A stretch of 46,351 nucleotides of DNA from Lachnospiraceae bacterium (lineage in GTDB: Bacteria; Bacillota; Clostridia; Lachnospirales; Lachnospiraceae), in the NCBI GenBank assembly GCA_021203205.1, contig JAJQBQ010000056.1, positions 1 to 46,351 of the forward strand. The letters are read 5' to 3'. The notes under the pieces were generated by a model. That model saw only the letters and a list, made by a program, of their open reading frames with translations, was not told where the DNA came from and ran no database searches. The position numbers and the translations under genes are program-made. Below are positions 1 through 10,400 of the stretch, in pieces (within the stretch, counting starts at the first letter, position 1; each line of letters opens with the position of its first letter).

Positions 1-30
1 TGTGTTCCATTTTTTTATAGCCGCCCCAAA

Positions 31-336
31 TCACCTACTTTGCGTAAGATCCTCATATCCCGGGGCGGTTACGCGAATATTATATTCACTGTACGGCTGA
101 CGGTCATTCTGTATTTCAAGGCTCCATATCAGCGGCGGCGCATCCAGCAGAATCACATCTGTCTGCCCGGAAACATCGGTTGTACTTTTTGTGAGTACCT
201 GCTCCGGTTCCCCTGTTTCAAAAACCAGAATTTCGGCACCGGCCACCGGCTCTTCCCTTTCATTTACCACATCGACACGAAGCGCTCCTGTCTCTTCCGC
301 CTGATCCTGCCTGTCATTTTTTATCAAAATCGGCAC
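31..336 (-). CDS. Small protein resembling the N-terminal domain of clostridial peptidoglycan-binding/SpoIID-like proteins
   Basis: A 101-aa protein if it starts at the GTG at 336, which has a good ribosome binding site (AAAGAGG, 6 nt upstream); an in-frame GTG at 372 gives 113 aa but is less well placed. The sequence is a compact beta-rich domain: GALRVDVVNE, then PVAGAEILVF, DVSGQTDVILLDAPP and a final PYSEYNIRVTAPGYE. From memory of the family, this PYSEY...GYE pattern is the N-terminal carboxypeptidase-regulatory-like domain of longer clostridial proteins that carry peptidoglycan-binding or SpoIID-like parts. Here the reading frame stops right after the domain, so it is either a free-standing domain or a truncated copy. 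No signal peptide is visible. It is the last gene of the surface locus in this window, 185 nt after the small membrane protein. Function unknown. Confidence 0.5.
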   Translation of the reverse strand: MPILIKNDRQDQAEETGALRVDVVNEREEPVAGAEILVFETGEPEQVLTKSTTDVSGQTDVILLDAPPLIWSLEIQNDRQPYSEYNIRVTAPGYEDLTQSR

Positions 337-521
337 AGAACACCTCTTTCCTGCGCATTTTGCATGCGTCACGCTTTCCTTGCTTCGTATCTTATGGCAT
401 TTTTTCTCACATTAGAACCCCGCAGCCGGAAATCTCTGAAAAAAGCGTATTCAGGAATGTGCTTTTGGAAGCCCCCATACCCGCTCCGCGAACATCATCA
501 GAAAGACATCCTCATGTCATA

Positions 522-674
522 TTATTTTTTCATCCGAAAGGATGACAGAAACTTCATCTGCGCTTCGTCTTCAAGCTTTTGTTCCCAATCGCTTTTTCGG
601 TTTGCGAAGAAAAGGCTCGTGATAAAAATCGCCAGAAAGACCAGTGCCAAAATCAAAACAACAGTCATAAACAT
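522..674 (-). CDS. 50-aa single-pass membrane peptide
   Basis: A short gene with a near-perfect ribosome binding site (AAGGAGG) just ahead of a cluster of ATGs at 677, 674 and 668; spacing favours 674. The peptide begins MFMTVVLILALVFLAIFITS, a single hydrophobic helix of about 20 residues, then a charged tail (RKSDWEQKLEDEAQMKFLSSF) rich in Glu, Asp and Lys, ending FRMKK. The layout, outside-to-inside helix plus a D/E-A-Q-M tail, resembles small conserved membrane peptides of Clostridia whose role is unknown. It follows the third sortase by 61 nt in the same direction, so it may belong to the same transcript. The strong binding site and clean composition make it more likely real than chance. 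Confidence 0.6.
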   Translation of the reverse strand: MFMTVVLILALVFLAIFITSLFFANRKSDWEQKLEDEAQMKFLSSFRMKK

Positions 675-735
675 CATCTCCTCCTTCATACGGACAAATC
701 ATTTTCACTATCTGTCACTTTATTTATATGCTTTT

Positions 736-1863
736 TTACCTTTCGCGTTTCTTCGAAAACACAAAAAAGATAAGCAGCCCGACCAGAAAAACACCGCTGA
801 CAAGCCACAGCAATCTCTCCGCACGAATATCTTTTTCCGATAATGCATAAATTGTTCCGTCCGACGCCACAATATATTTCTTTCCTGTCTCGCCTGTGTC
901 TTCATCGATATCCAAACTTTCCCCAGTCACCGTATCTGTCGGCAATTTATCGGAAACCGAGACCTCCCCGCTCTCCATTTCGGCCTGAATAACACCTTCA
1001 GAACCATCCGCGGTTTTCTCAGAGCCGTCTTTCCCTCTGTCTGCGAAATTCGTATTGTCTCCTGATCCCTCTGCATCCGCTCTGTCACAATATACGACAT
1101 AGCGATATTGTCCGCCCGAACGATACGGATGGCAGGTAAGCAAAGTAATCATATCCCTGCCTTCCTGAATCTTCACCGCATCCGCATCCGAAGGATTTAT
1201 AATGTCAATCTCTGTCACCGTATAAGTCAGTGTTCCCCACGGATTCGTAATGTATACCTCATCACCGATGGCAAGTTTTTCTATTTCCCGAAAATACGGA
1301 GATCCCCGGTAGCCCCGGTGACCGGAAATTACCGCGTTTGTGTTGAGTCCGCCGATCGGCGCAGATGTCTCGCCAAGTACGGCCGCACCCGCAGCCATGT
1401 GCTCCACAGAAGAACCGAGGTAAAGCGGCAGGGTTACATCCATGGCCGGGATTTCGATGTATCCAAAAAGTCCGTCATCCAGCAATTCCATGGCCTCCTC
1501 TCCCAGATCATATATCTCATAGCTTTCCACATCCTTTAATCCGGACTGTGATGCCGCGTAAATGCGGCAATTGTAGGCAAAGCACGCCTGATACAGCAGA
1601 TCCTTTTCTTCCCCCGAGACAGCAGTCTCATCGTTTTTGACGGCATAGACGGTCTCTTCCTCTGTTTCGGTCGCCGTCAGAGAATCCGTGTCGGATATTC
1701 CGTACTTTTCCCGAAATTCCCGTACTGCCACGGATGTACGATACGCAAGAAGTATTTCACTGACAACCGGATACAGATAAAAGCACAGGCCTGCCAGTAT
1801 CAGTATTATACCGAAGCATCGTCTCACCGCCGCCCATGGATTTCTTTTTCGATTTTTCTTCAT
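736..1863 (-). CDS. Divergent class C-like sortase (third sortase of the locus)
   Basis: A 375-aa membrane sortase. The chosen ATG (MKKNRKRNPW) has AAAGGCGG upstream; an in-frame extension to 1968 lacks a good site. Visible parts: N-terminal membrane helix (GIILILAGLCFYLYP), catalytic His in ISGHRGYRG, catalytic Cys in TLLTCHPY, candidate Arg in QYRYVVYCDR, and a C-terminal helix (LLWLVSGVFLVGLLIFFVF) followed by KKRER. It differs from the other two sortases of this locus: no D/N-P-F lid in the segment before the barrel, TLLTCHPYRSGGQ instead of TLVTCTPYGVNSH, and an acidic linker of roughly 80 residues between the catalytic domain and the last helix. It probably processes the neighbouring LPETG protein or attaches assembled fibres to the wall; substrate choice is inference. 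Confidence 0.9.
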   Translation of the reverse strand: MKKNRKRNPWAAVRRCFGIILILAGLCFYLYPVVSEILLAYRTSVAVREFREKYGISDTDSLTATETEEETVYAVKNDETAVSGEEKDLLYQACFAYNCRIYAASQSGLKDVESYEIYDLGEEAMELLDDGLFGYIEIPAMDVTLPLYLGSSVEHMAAGAAVLGETSAPIGGLNTNAVISGHRGYRGSPYFREIEKLAIGDEVYITNPWGTLTYTVTEIDIINPSDADAVKIQEGRDMITLLTCHPYRSGGQYRYVVYCDRADAEGSGDNTNFADRGKDGSEKTADGSEGVIQAEMESGEVSVSDKLPTDTVTGESLDIDEDTGETGKKYIVASDGTIYALSEKDIRAERLLWLVSGVFLVGLLIFFVFSKKRER

Positions 1864-1992
1864 AACCTGCCGCCTTTCGCATTCCTCTTTTCCTCGGTTA
1901 AACAGCATTTTTCCTTGTAAGGCTATCCGGAAAAACCTTTCGTCATCACCTCCACCGTCATGTTCCATGGCTTTTCATGGCAATTGCTCACC

Positions 1993-2022
1993 ATTTAACC
2001 GAATATCCTTTTAACTTTTCAA
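1993..2022 (-). promoter_or_regulatory. Possible weak internal promoter before the third sortase
   Basis: On the minus strand a TTGAAA (2017-2022) and a TTAAAT (1993-1998) are separated by 18 nt, about 130 nt ahead of the sortase start and immediately after the stop of the LPETG protein gene. This could allow separate expression of the third sortase, but the boxes are imperfect and the region is AT-rich. Confidence 0.3.
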
Positions 2023-2023
2023 A

Positions 2024-4309
2024 TCATCTGCGCCTTCTCACACATCTGTCTTTTCTTCTTTCCCGGTCCCTTTCTGCGTTTATTATACTCTGCACTGCAG
2101 CCTTTTGTTTTTTCTTTCTGAAGAAAAAAATCGCTATCGTCAATGTTGTGAGAATCGCTGCCCCCATAATTACCGGCACAAACCATCCGCTCCCTCCGGT
2201 TTCCGGAAGATCCAGCACTGCGGAGTTTGTGATATTATACATGACATCAAAGAAATACCAGAGGTTCGTATCTGACCTCCACACTGCGTCGGACGTATCT
2301 GTTCCCGCCGCCTTTGCCTCATCCTTTGTCATGGTAAGCGGCAATGTCACGGTAAAAGAATTGATCAGAGCATAATAACCATCCCGGGTAGAAGTTTCCG
2401 CTACCGTGTAGGTTCCGGCGTTCAATTCTGCAAAACAGGCCACTCCGCTGTCATCCGTTGCTATTTCCGCTATGAGATTCCCATCGCTGTCAGAAAGCGT
2501 GAATGTTACATCGGACAGCGGCGTGGAGCCGTCGCCCCGGTATTTACGGATCGTCAGACTGGAAGGCGCGCTGTAAGTATTGGTATACGTAAATGCCAGT
2601 CCGTCTTCATCGAGCGTTCCGAATGCTCCGTCTTCTTTGCAGACGGTACTTTTCGCCCCGTCCGCAATGGTCACATAAGAAAATCCATAGGTTTCATGCT
2701 CCCGCTCCGGTACGGTGATTTCCTTCACGGAATACAGGCCGTATGTCAGCGAAGAAAACACTGCCGTTTCGCCGGCGTGTATGGAAAACTGTCCGGACGT
2801 GTCCGTTTTCCAGGTGTACACCTCACTTCCGACACGGACTGCATAGACTGCTCCAGCCACCGGGTCGCCGTTTCCGTTATACAGACAAAATGTAAACTCA
2901 TCGTCCGTGGGGGCAGAAAGACCGTTTACCGCTTCCACGAGTTTTGTCACCGTGAGTGTTCCGTCCAAATCGACCGCGGCATTTTCGAACGGCAGAATTT
3001 CTACCGCATCCGATACCGTCTTTCCGATGTAGCCGGCAGCGGATACCGGAGTGATCTGATTCCACCCTTTTGCCGCTGCTTCAAAGACAGAATACTGCGT
3101 TCCGGCCTCCATGCCGAAAAAGACAGCGGCCTGACCGGCCCGAAGAGTAAAACTTCCGTCTGCGCCTGTCATGAAAGAAAGGAGCTCTCCCTCTTCATTA
3201 TATTGCGGATTTCCGTAAATATCATACAGCCACCAGGAAGCCCCTGCCATGGCTGTGCCGGTGCCGTCACTTAAGAAGAACGTGAATTCATCCTCCGTCT
3301 CTTCCGAACCGGCTGTAAGCGTTTTCGTCACGATAAAGGAAGCCGCTGCATTGTTAAAAACAACCGTCCGGACGGATTCGCCGGTGGAACCGGAAACCGT
3401 TTCGTCCGTGGTTATCCGCCATCCCTCCGTCTCATGTTCCGTAACCCGGTAGTCCACATTCGCGGCGGTGACAAACAGCGCGTATTCCCCGGCATACAGG
3501 GTGAAATGTCCGTCCGCATCCGTTGTTCCGGTTTTTTTGAATTTACCGGTATCTGCGTCATATATCTCGTAATCTTCCAGCACAAGCGCTTCTCCGTTTA
3601 CTTCGATCGTAAAGGAAAATGGCGGATTTTCTGCCGGTGTCCAGCCCTCCGGGAAACTCACTGTCTTATATATTTTGACGCCGCTTTTTCCCTGCTCCGT
3701 GTCTGTCGTCACAAGATTTGTGAAAGCGGCTGACGTGCCTTCCGATGTGACCGTACCCACGGCATTTGCTCCCCCGGACGGAAGAATCTGCGTAAACCCG
3801 TCGGTCTCTTCTTCTTCCACCTCATAGAATGTACCGGCGCCGACATCGGAGAACCTCGCAGTCTGACCGGTTTTTAAGGTAAATACGCCGTAGCGGGATG
3901 TCAGATACGCCATCGCATTTGACCTTACCTCTGTGGATTCCCCATCCTCATAGAGAAATACCTGATTCCCGCTTTCGTCCCATACGGTATACTCCCTGAG
4001 CCTTGCGACAGACCCGTCCAGGGACAGCGTAAAGGTAAACTCTGCATCCGAATAGTCGCTTTCGTCCTCTGCGGATGTCTGTATGGACTTTGTCACATAC
4101 AGATCCGGGGAAGTATTTTTCGTGTTCGTGAAAGTTACAATCGTACCTTCCGTGTCCTCCTCTCCGGATGTCGTCTGTCCCTCATCGCTTCCACGCACGC
4201 GGACATTTCCGGAAACAAGACTGAACATCAGACAGAAAATCAGCATAACGGTGGTGATAACCAGGCAATGTACGGTTGGACTTCTCTTTTTTTGAAGTGA
4301 TAGTTTCAT
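2024..4309 (-). CDS. LPETG-anchored multidomain surface protein (SpaA/Cna-B-like, DUF7601-type repeats)
   Basis: A 761-aa secreted wall protein starting at an ATG preceded by AAAGGCGG. Residues 12-34 form a signal or anchor helix. The mature part is a string of about four related beta-sandwich domains of roughly 110-120 residues (near 70-190, 205-320, 325-445 and 450-560), each beginning with a strand like LYVTKS or FIVTKTL, carrying G-x-F-x-L-x-x-G-x-x-A-x-F and a Y-x-V-E/F-E motif. A SpaA-like domain (LTIRKYRGDG, then TYTVAETSTRDGYY) follows near 565-690. The sorting signal is LPETG at 701-705, then a hydrophobic helix and a basic tail. The tail is unusually long (about 30 residues, ending in RRRR). 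Likely a minor pilin or wall anchor; the adjacent third sortase is a candidate processing enzyme. Confidence 0.88.
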   Translation of the reverse strand: MKLSLQKKRSPTVHCLVITTVMLIFCLMFSLVSGNVRVRGSDEGQTTSGEEDTEGTIVTFTNTKNTSPDLYVTKSIQTSAEDESDYSDAEFTFTLSLDGSVARLREYTVWDESGNQVFLYEDGESTEVRSNAMAYLTSRYGVFTLKTGQTARFSDVGAGTFYEVEEEETDGFTQILPSGGANAVGTVTSEGTSAAFTNLVTTDTEQGKSGVKIYKTVSFPEGWTPAENPPFSFTIEVNGEALVLEDYEIYDADTGKFKKTGTTDADGHFTLYAGEYALFVTAANVDYRVTEHETEGWRITTDETVSGSTGESVRTVVFNNAAASFIVTKTLTAGSEETEDEFTFFLSDGTGTAMAGASWWLYDIYGNPQYNEEGELLSFMTGADGSFTLRAGQAAVFFGMEAGTQYSVFEAAAKGWNQITPVSAAGYIGKTVSDAVEILPFENAAVDLDGTLTVTKLVEAVNGLSAPTDDEFTFCLYNGNGDPVAGAVYAVRVGSEVYTWKTDTSGQFSIHAGETAVFSSLTYGLYSVKEITVPEREHETYGFSYVTIADGAKSTVCKEDGAFGTLDEDGLAFTYTNTYSAPSSLTIRKYRGDGSTPLSDVTFTLSDSDGNLIAEIATDDSGVACFAELNAGTYTVAETSTRDGYYALINSFTVTLPLTMTKDEAKAAGTDTSDAVWRSDTNLWYFFDVMYNITNSAVLDLPETGGSGWFVPVIMGAAILTTLTIAIFFFRKKKQKAAVQSIINAERDRERRKDRCVRRRR

Positions 4310-4405
4310 GTTTCTATTCCGCCTTTCTGCGAAGGCACCGATGGGGTTATGAAACCCTCGTCAGAATTTGCCTTTCGCGTTCCTTTTTCTTATTCTTCTG
4401 CCGGG

Positions 4406-4435
4406 ATTCGTGCCGGGCGTAACTCCGGCACGAAT
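4406..4435 (-). other. Intergenic 11-bp perfect hairpin between giant protein and LPETG gene
   Basis: Perfect inverted repeat, arms 4406-4416 and 4425-4435 with an 8-nt loop. On the minus strand (direction of the genes) there is no U-tract after it; the T-run lies on the plus-strand side. It therefore looks like an mRNA processing or stability hairpin, or a partial attenuator, more than a classical terminator of the operon. Confidence 0.6.
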
Positions 4436-4457
4436 ATTTTTATCTCGTCCCTGTCAA

Positions 4458-7400
4458 TCAGGGGAGACAGAATCCCGGAGCCAGACCGCCGCTGGTAACA
4501 TTGGGATTACTGTTGGAGGCAGTGCCGTCCGAGCCCATACTGTACACGCTGGAACCTGTGGTTACGAGCATGCTTCTCGTCCACGCTCTCTGCCGGCTGC
4601 CGGTTTCGTCGAACGGTCTGCGCAGCGTCACTGTCGTGAAGTAATTCTTCATTCTGGCATATTGTGTTCCCTCATATTTCAGGTTATAGGTGCTTGTGTA
4701 ATTATAAAATTCCCTGTAGGAGAACAGCCACAGCTTATCATACGTGGTAACAACATCCGTCGACTTTTTGCTCGATCTCACCGTATTTGACTCCACTGCC
4801 TTCGCCACAATGCTCTCCTGCAAAACAGACGGAAAACATGAGAACAGGCTTTCTTCCGCGCTCAGGACATCCGTACCGGCAATGTTTTCTGTCGTTACTC
4901 CTTCTTCGGCACCGTTCAGTGTCGCGCGAATTCTTGAAGCCGGCCATCCTCCCGACGATGAATTACTGTAATTCCAGTTACGCCAGGCTGCCCTGATGCT
5001 GTAATATAACACCGATGCCCCGTCTCCCGTCATTCCCGAGTAATCGTAATTCGTATCCTGCAGGGCACTGTTCAGATTCAGATTCACGGAATGAGTGCAC
5101 CCGTTTGTCAGGCAGTCCTCAAACACGGTCGGATCCTTCGCACACTGTTCCACAATCTGCGACCAGGTCAGCCAGTGGATACAGTAAGTCACGCCGTCTG
5201 CTGCCGCCTCATCCTTTGTCCTTGCCTTAAAGTTACTGCTGTTTACCACTCCCTCCGTTTCTTCTTCGACATGTGCCAGATAGGATTCGACATAGCTTTC
5301 GCCGGTTGCCGGCCCAAAGGTCAGTCCTGCGGTCTGGGAGGCTCCGTTTTCGTCCAGATAAGTATCCGTATTGATTCCGTAAACAGCCACCGCATATCTT
5401 ACATTCCATGTCTCCGCAGTCACCGCGAGCACCACGGTATCTTCCGCACCCTCATAAGCAACCGCAACTTCCATCTCTCCCGCCGTATCCTGCGCGGTTT
5501 CCGGGGAAAGATCGAATTCATCCGACGCAAGAATTCGGCTCGTTCCGTCGGATGAAAAGGCTGTCACGAGAAACCTGTCCTTATCCAGTGCCGTTCCCGC
5601 TTCCACTTCATCATACGTCGTTTCCGCCTCAATCACATATGCGGTTTCCGCAAGCGTTCGCACCCTGGCTGTATTTGGTGCGATGACATCCGCCATCCAG
5701 CCGACCAGGGTTTCATCGGTCTCCGCAGTCAGATCGCTCAATGTCCACGTTGCTTCTGCCGCCTCCGACACCGTCCAGACAGCGCCGTCCGCAAGCTCAA
5801 ATACGGCATACTGCCCGCCGGTTAAAGTAAACCTCCCCAAAGCATCCGTCACCCCGTCAGAAACAGTTTCGTCCGTATCGGAATCACAGATAATGTAGGA
5901 AATATTTGCTCCCGCTTCATTTGCCAGAATGTTTCCGTCTTCATCGGTGGATAAAACCCGGGATAGTGTAAAGGTAAAGGATTGCCCGCCTGCTGCATCG
6001 GTTATTTTTTCCACCTTCAGTTCGGCTGTCCGGTTCGAATTTACAAAAGCAGCTGCTTCCGTTTCATCCAGCGAATATTCATATAAACAGTCTGCGGACC
6101 CGTACCCGACAAGAATCCCCCATTCGTCGGTATCCGTCGCCTCCTCGTCTTCCAAAATCCGGTAAGTTCCCTCAACTGCCATGACGGAATCGTAAAAATT
6201 TAACGACACCTCCGCCTCCAGGAATACGATATACGGATAGCCGTTCTCACTCTTTGTCAGAGTGATTGTGCCGTCACTGTCCGTGGCAAGAACCCGGTCA
6301 CAGGTTAGCCCTGCCTCGTCAAAGGTCAGATATGCCAGCCCCTCCGCGGCTGCCCACGTGCTGCCATCGTATTGCTGCACTGTCAAAACCAGCTCCGCAC
6401 CCGTGGCAGGTTCCGAAGAGCCGACAGCCATGCGCTTATAAACGGCGGAACCGGCCGGCGTGACATCGGATATTTTGTTCACGAACGTTACAACCGGGTC
6501 TGTCTCAACAGATCCGGTATCATCGGCGCCGTTTGCAGGGTAAGACTGGATGACGGACAGATAATTGCCTTCCCCATCCTGAAAAATCCGATACTGATCT
6601 TCGGAACTTTCCGAAATACGGTATCCCGATGCGCCACCAAGGTCACTTTCAGATATCACGATAAATTTCCAGGGCTCAATCGTAATGCCGTCCGTCTTCC
6701 AGGTCGCAGTGGATGCCTCGCCGCTCAGCGTATCGATCACCTCGACGGTAACCGCACCCGCCGGCCAGGCAGTATAAGTCTCTCCGTCCGCAGTCACTTC
6801 CATGATGAGTGTAACAGCCGCGCTTTCGCGTGTTTCGCCATCCGACTTCATCAACGCCACATATGCGTTCGCCGCATCACTGTTGTCGGATGAATAAGTT
6901 TTGGCCACCATCAGGCAGCCCCTGTCGCCGTTTACAAACGTAACCTGATTTCCTTCTTCTTCGAATGTACCTATCAGGGGGCTCTCATCCGACGGGTATA
7001 CCCTGGTAAAACCGCCGTCGTCTGTCTCGTAAACCTCAAAGGTACCGCCGAGCATGCCACAATCGCGAAAAACCGCTGTCTGCCCGTTCTCCAGAGCGAA
7101 GGAGCCTCCGGTTCCGGTGTAATATACCGTTTCTCCGGTCACGCCGTTTTCCGCGATCCGGTAAGCACAGTTTTCCGCCGCCTTGCCGTCTACAGATAGC
7201 GCAAAGCCAAAGGCGATGCCATCCGATTCTCCTTCCGTATCCCCGGCCACATATTTCGACACGGACAGATCGCGCATCAGCCATTTGTTGGTATATTCTG
7301 CCGTCTTTGATGTCGAATAAACCGGCATCGTAACGCTGACAGAACCGGTGACATCTTCGTAACATTCTCCGGTTTCCGTCTCCTCAATCCGATAAGTTTC

Positions 7401-10400
7401 CCCTGCGTCAAGTCCGCATATCGTAACCGTGCCTCCCGCACATGCGGCGGTAAACTCGCCGTTTTCGTCAAGCGGAGTGCCGGATACCGTTCTGTTTCCC
7501 GCCGCATCCGTCAGATACCACGCATTCCCGGCCATCGGCTCCGTGCTTCCGTCTTCCAGAACATGCAGTATCCGGAAAGTAAACTCCTGTGTGCACTCCG
7601 AAGCATCCTGGTCCGTGATGAGCTTCGTAAGGTTCAGGTCTTTCCAGCGGTAAATATTGTTCAGGTTTACCGCCGTGCCATTCCTTGCGGCTGCTCCGCT
7701 ATAAGTTCCTGTCTGCACGATAAAATCCGCGCCGGTATCCGTTTCTTCCACTTTATACTGTGTCCCTTCCGACGGCAGAAATACTGCGATTACTTCCCCC
7801 GCGTGAATTTTGACGGTTCCCTCCGGGCTGCTCACGCCTTCGGAGATTTTTTTCGGCTCGGTTCCGTTTATCCTCGCCGCTTTTACCGTCCAGTACACGG
7901 AATCGGCGTAAGGCTCCCATTCCCCGCTCTGTGTATCGAAAACAGATATGGTCACTTCAAATTCATAATCGGAGACATCCACATCCTCCGGCACGGCTGT
8001 CACAAGCTTCGTCACATACAGCGGGGTGCGGAACGTATTTGTGGCCGTGCAGCACACTTCCGTGGTATATCCGCTCTCATCCGTCTCATAAGACAGCTCG
8101 GATTCCCAGAACGCGGATTCCGTCTCCGAAATCCGTATCTCCTCAATTTCCGCCGATGTCACGTCATCGAAGACGGCTTTCTGCCCCTCGCAGAGATACA
8201 GGTAGCCATTGTAATCCGTCGCAAAAGTTCCCGGGATCTGCTGCCAGCAGTCATGTTCGTCCAACTCCCAAAGGGTATATATGCGCTGGGAGAACGACAG
8301 AGCCTGATCCTCCAGGGTCAGAAGGAATTCAAACTCCGTATTTTCATAATCGGAGGGGACATCCCCGGAAAATTCCTTCACAACAGACAGGCGGTAAGTT
8401 TCCCCCAGGGATACACGAACCGTACTTCCCTGCACCGTTCCGTCCGTATGCGTGTAGGTTGACATGGAATAAAAGTACGCGTTATTAAACGCATGGGTAA
8501 TTTCTTCGCTGACTTGCCCGTCCGCAGGAGCCAGCATGTGGATCCGAAACGTGACAGAGCCCGCCATTTCCAGCTCAAAATCACCCAGATCCACTGCCAG
8601 AGCTCCCACATCCGCCGCAGTATTCCCCATGGACTCCCATTCGTCCTCCGTATACCAGCCGTTTGCCGCTGTCAGGATTTCCTCCGCGGTTTCGTTTTCC
8701 CCGGGAATTTCGGCGTTGCGCGACTTGTTATACCATACAACCGGACTGGCACCGGCCAGTTCCGCCCCCGTCGTATCCACGGATACGAATGTGCCTTTCC
8801 ACGACCCGGTTTCTCCGCTCAGGTCTTCATCCTCCGTGTGATCTTCCAGGCCGTATTCCAGCCGGTCAAAAACAACCAGGTCTGTCAGCCCGTTGATGGT
8901 TGTCACCGTGATATCATAGGTATATCCTTCTCCCTCCGCGACGGACGCGGTTTCTTCATAGGCAGCCGAGACATTGGCGTCCGCGCGCACCAGCTTTGTA
9001 ATCTGATCCGTGGAAGCCAGCGCAACGTTGACAGACTGTCCGGCGGATCCATAAAGCACATTCGCAGTCTCGGTATCCCCATCCCCGTTCAGATCGGCCA
9101 CCTGCAGGTCTGCGTAAGTGCTTCCCGGCGTTGTGCCGTCATCCGCGTATGTGGTTCCCAGAAGCGCCTGCATGTCGGTAGCGTATTCGTCTGTTCCGAC
9201 CTTCGCATCACTGTAGGGCATAAAAGCGAAAATGTTACTGTTTCCGTCCGCGGCGGCCACATCAATGTCTTTCCAGTCATAGTAAGCCGTAAAGGAAACG
9301 GTCCAGCTTTCTTCCCATAAACCGGCTGAATAATACGAAACCTCCGCACCGGAATATTTCACATAAAATGCCACCATGGTTCGTCCGGTCTCCCCCCAGT
9401 TCTCCGTGATTTCCACGTTTGTAACCTCCGTCTGCACCGAACTGTCTCTGCAGGTGGCTTTGGGACTCACGGATGCGTCATATTTTACGCCGTAAGGCAA
9501 CAGATCATAAAAGACTACCCAAAATCGCTCCGGGAATTCCACTCCCGCCGATTTCAGCGATGAAACCAGGGTATTTCCCGTTGTGACGTAACCGGAGGAA
9601 GACACCGGAACAATATAGGCATCCATCGCACTCATCTTATAACGGATCACAATCCGGGCGTTGACCGCGTCGTTCGTAGCAGATAACACTTCTTTGGATG
9701 CTTCGTTTGTCTCGCTCAATCTGGTGAATGTCTTATCTGCGGACGGGGAATCCGAATAGCATGTGGAGGCGGAACTGCCTCCGCTGTCCGTATGTGCCAC
9801 TGTTACCGATGATACATCCTTCAAATATGCGGTCGATACACCCGTCCACTCTCCGTTTTTGTCGAAAAGAGCGTCTTTTACTGCCGGAGAAGTATCCCGC
9901 AGCCGGACACTGACCGAAACGGAACAGGAAGTGTGGTAATTTACGGTATTGTAAACTGCCTTTACCTTATAGGGCTGTCTCGCCAGCTGCGCCGATGTAA
10001 ACGTGCAGGACTGGCCGGATGTTCCGTCCTCAAATGAGAGCGATGCGACCAGTTCCCAGCTTTCATTCTCCGCTGAGCTGCCGTCTTCGGCCAAAGCATA
10101 TACCGCATAAATATACATGGTTTCATCTACGTCATCCTGATGCTCCGCTTCCGAAACCGACTCATCCTCCCACACGTCCCAGCTGTACTCACTCCGTGAA
10201 ACCGAGACCGACGTGTAATAGTAGTCATCTTTCCCCAAAAGCGTGGATGGCCCGGCAGAACTTCCGGCAGGATAAAAATAAAGAGAGCTGTCTTCCACTG
10301 TTACCGTACAGTAAGTTCCGTCCGTGTAATCTCCGACGCCAAAGGACGCGCCGTCCGTAATATGCGTATAACTGTAGCATCTGGCCGAAAGTGTTGTCGT

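Noticed and set aside
380-480. A 23-codon minus-strand peptide (MGASKSTFLNTLF...) with a GGAG site
   Set aside because: Short, no homology by eye, and no processing or export gene nearby; too likely to be chance.
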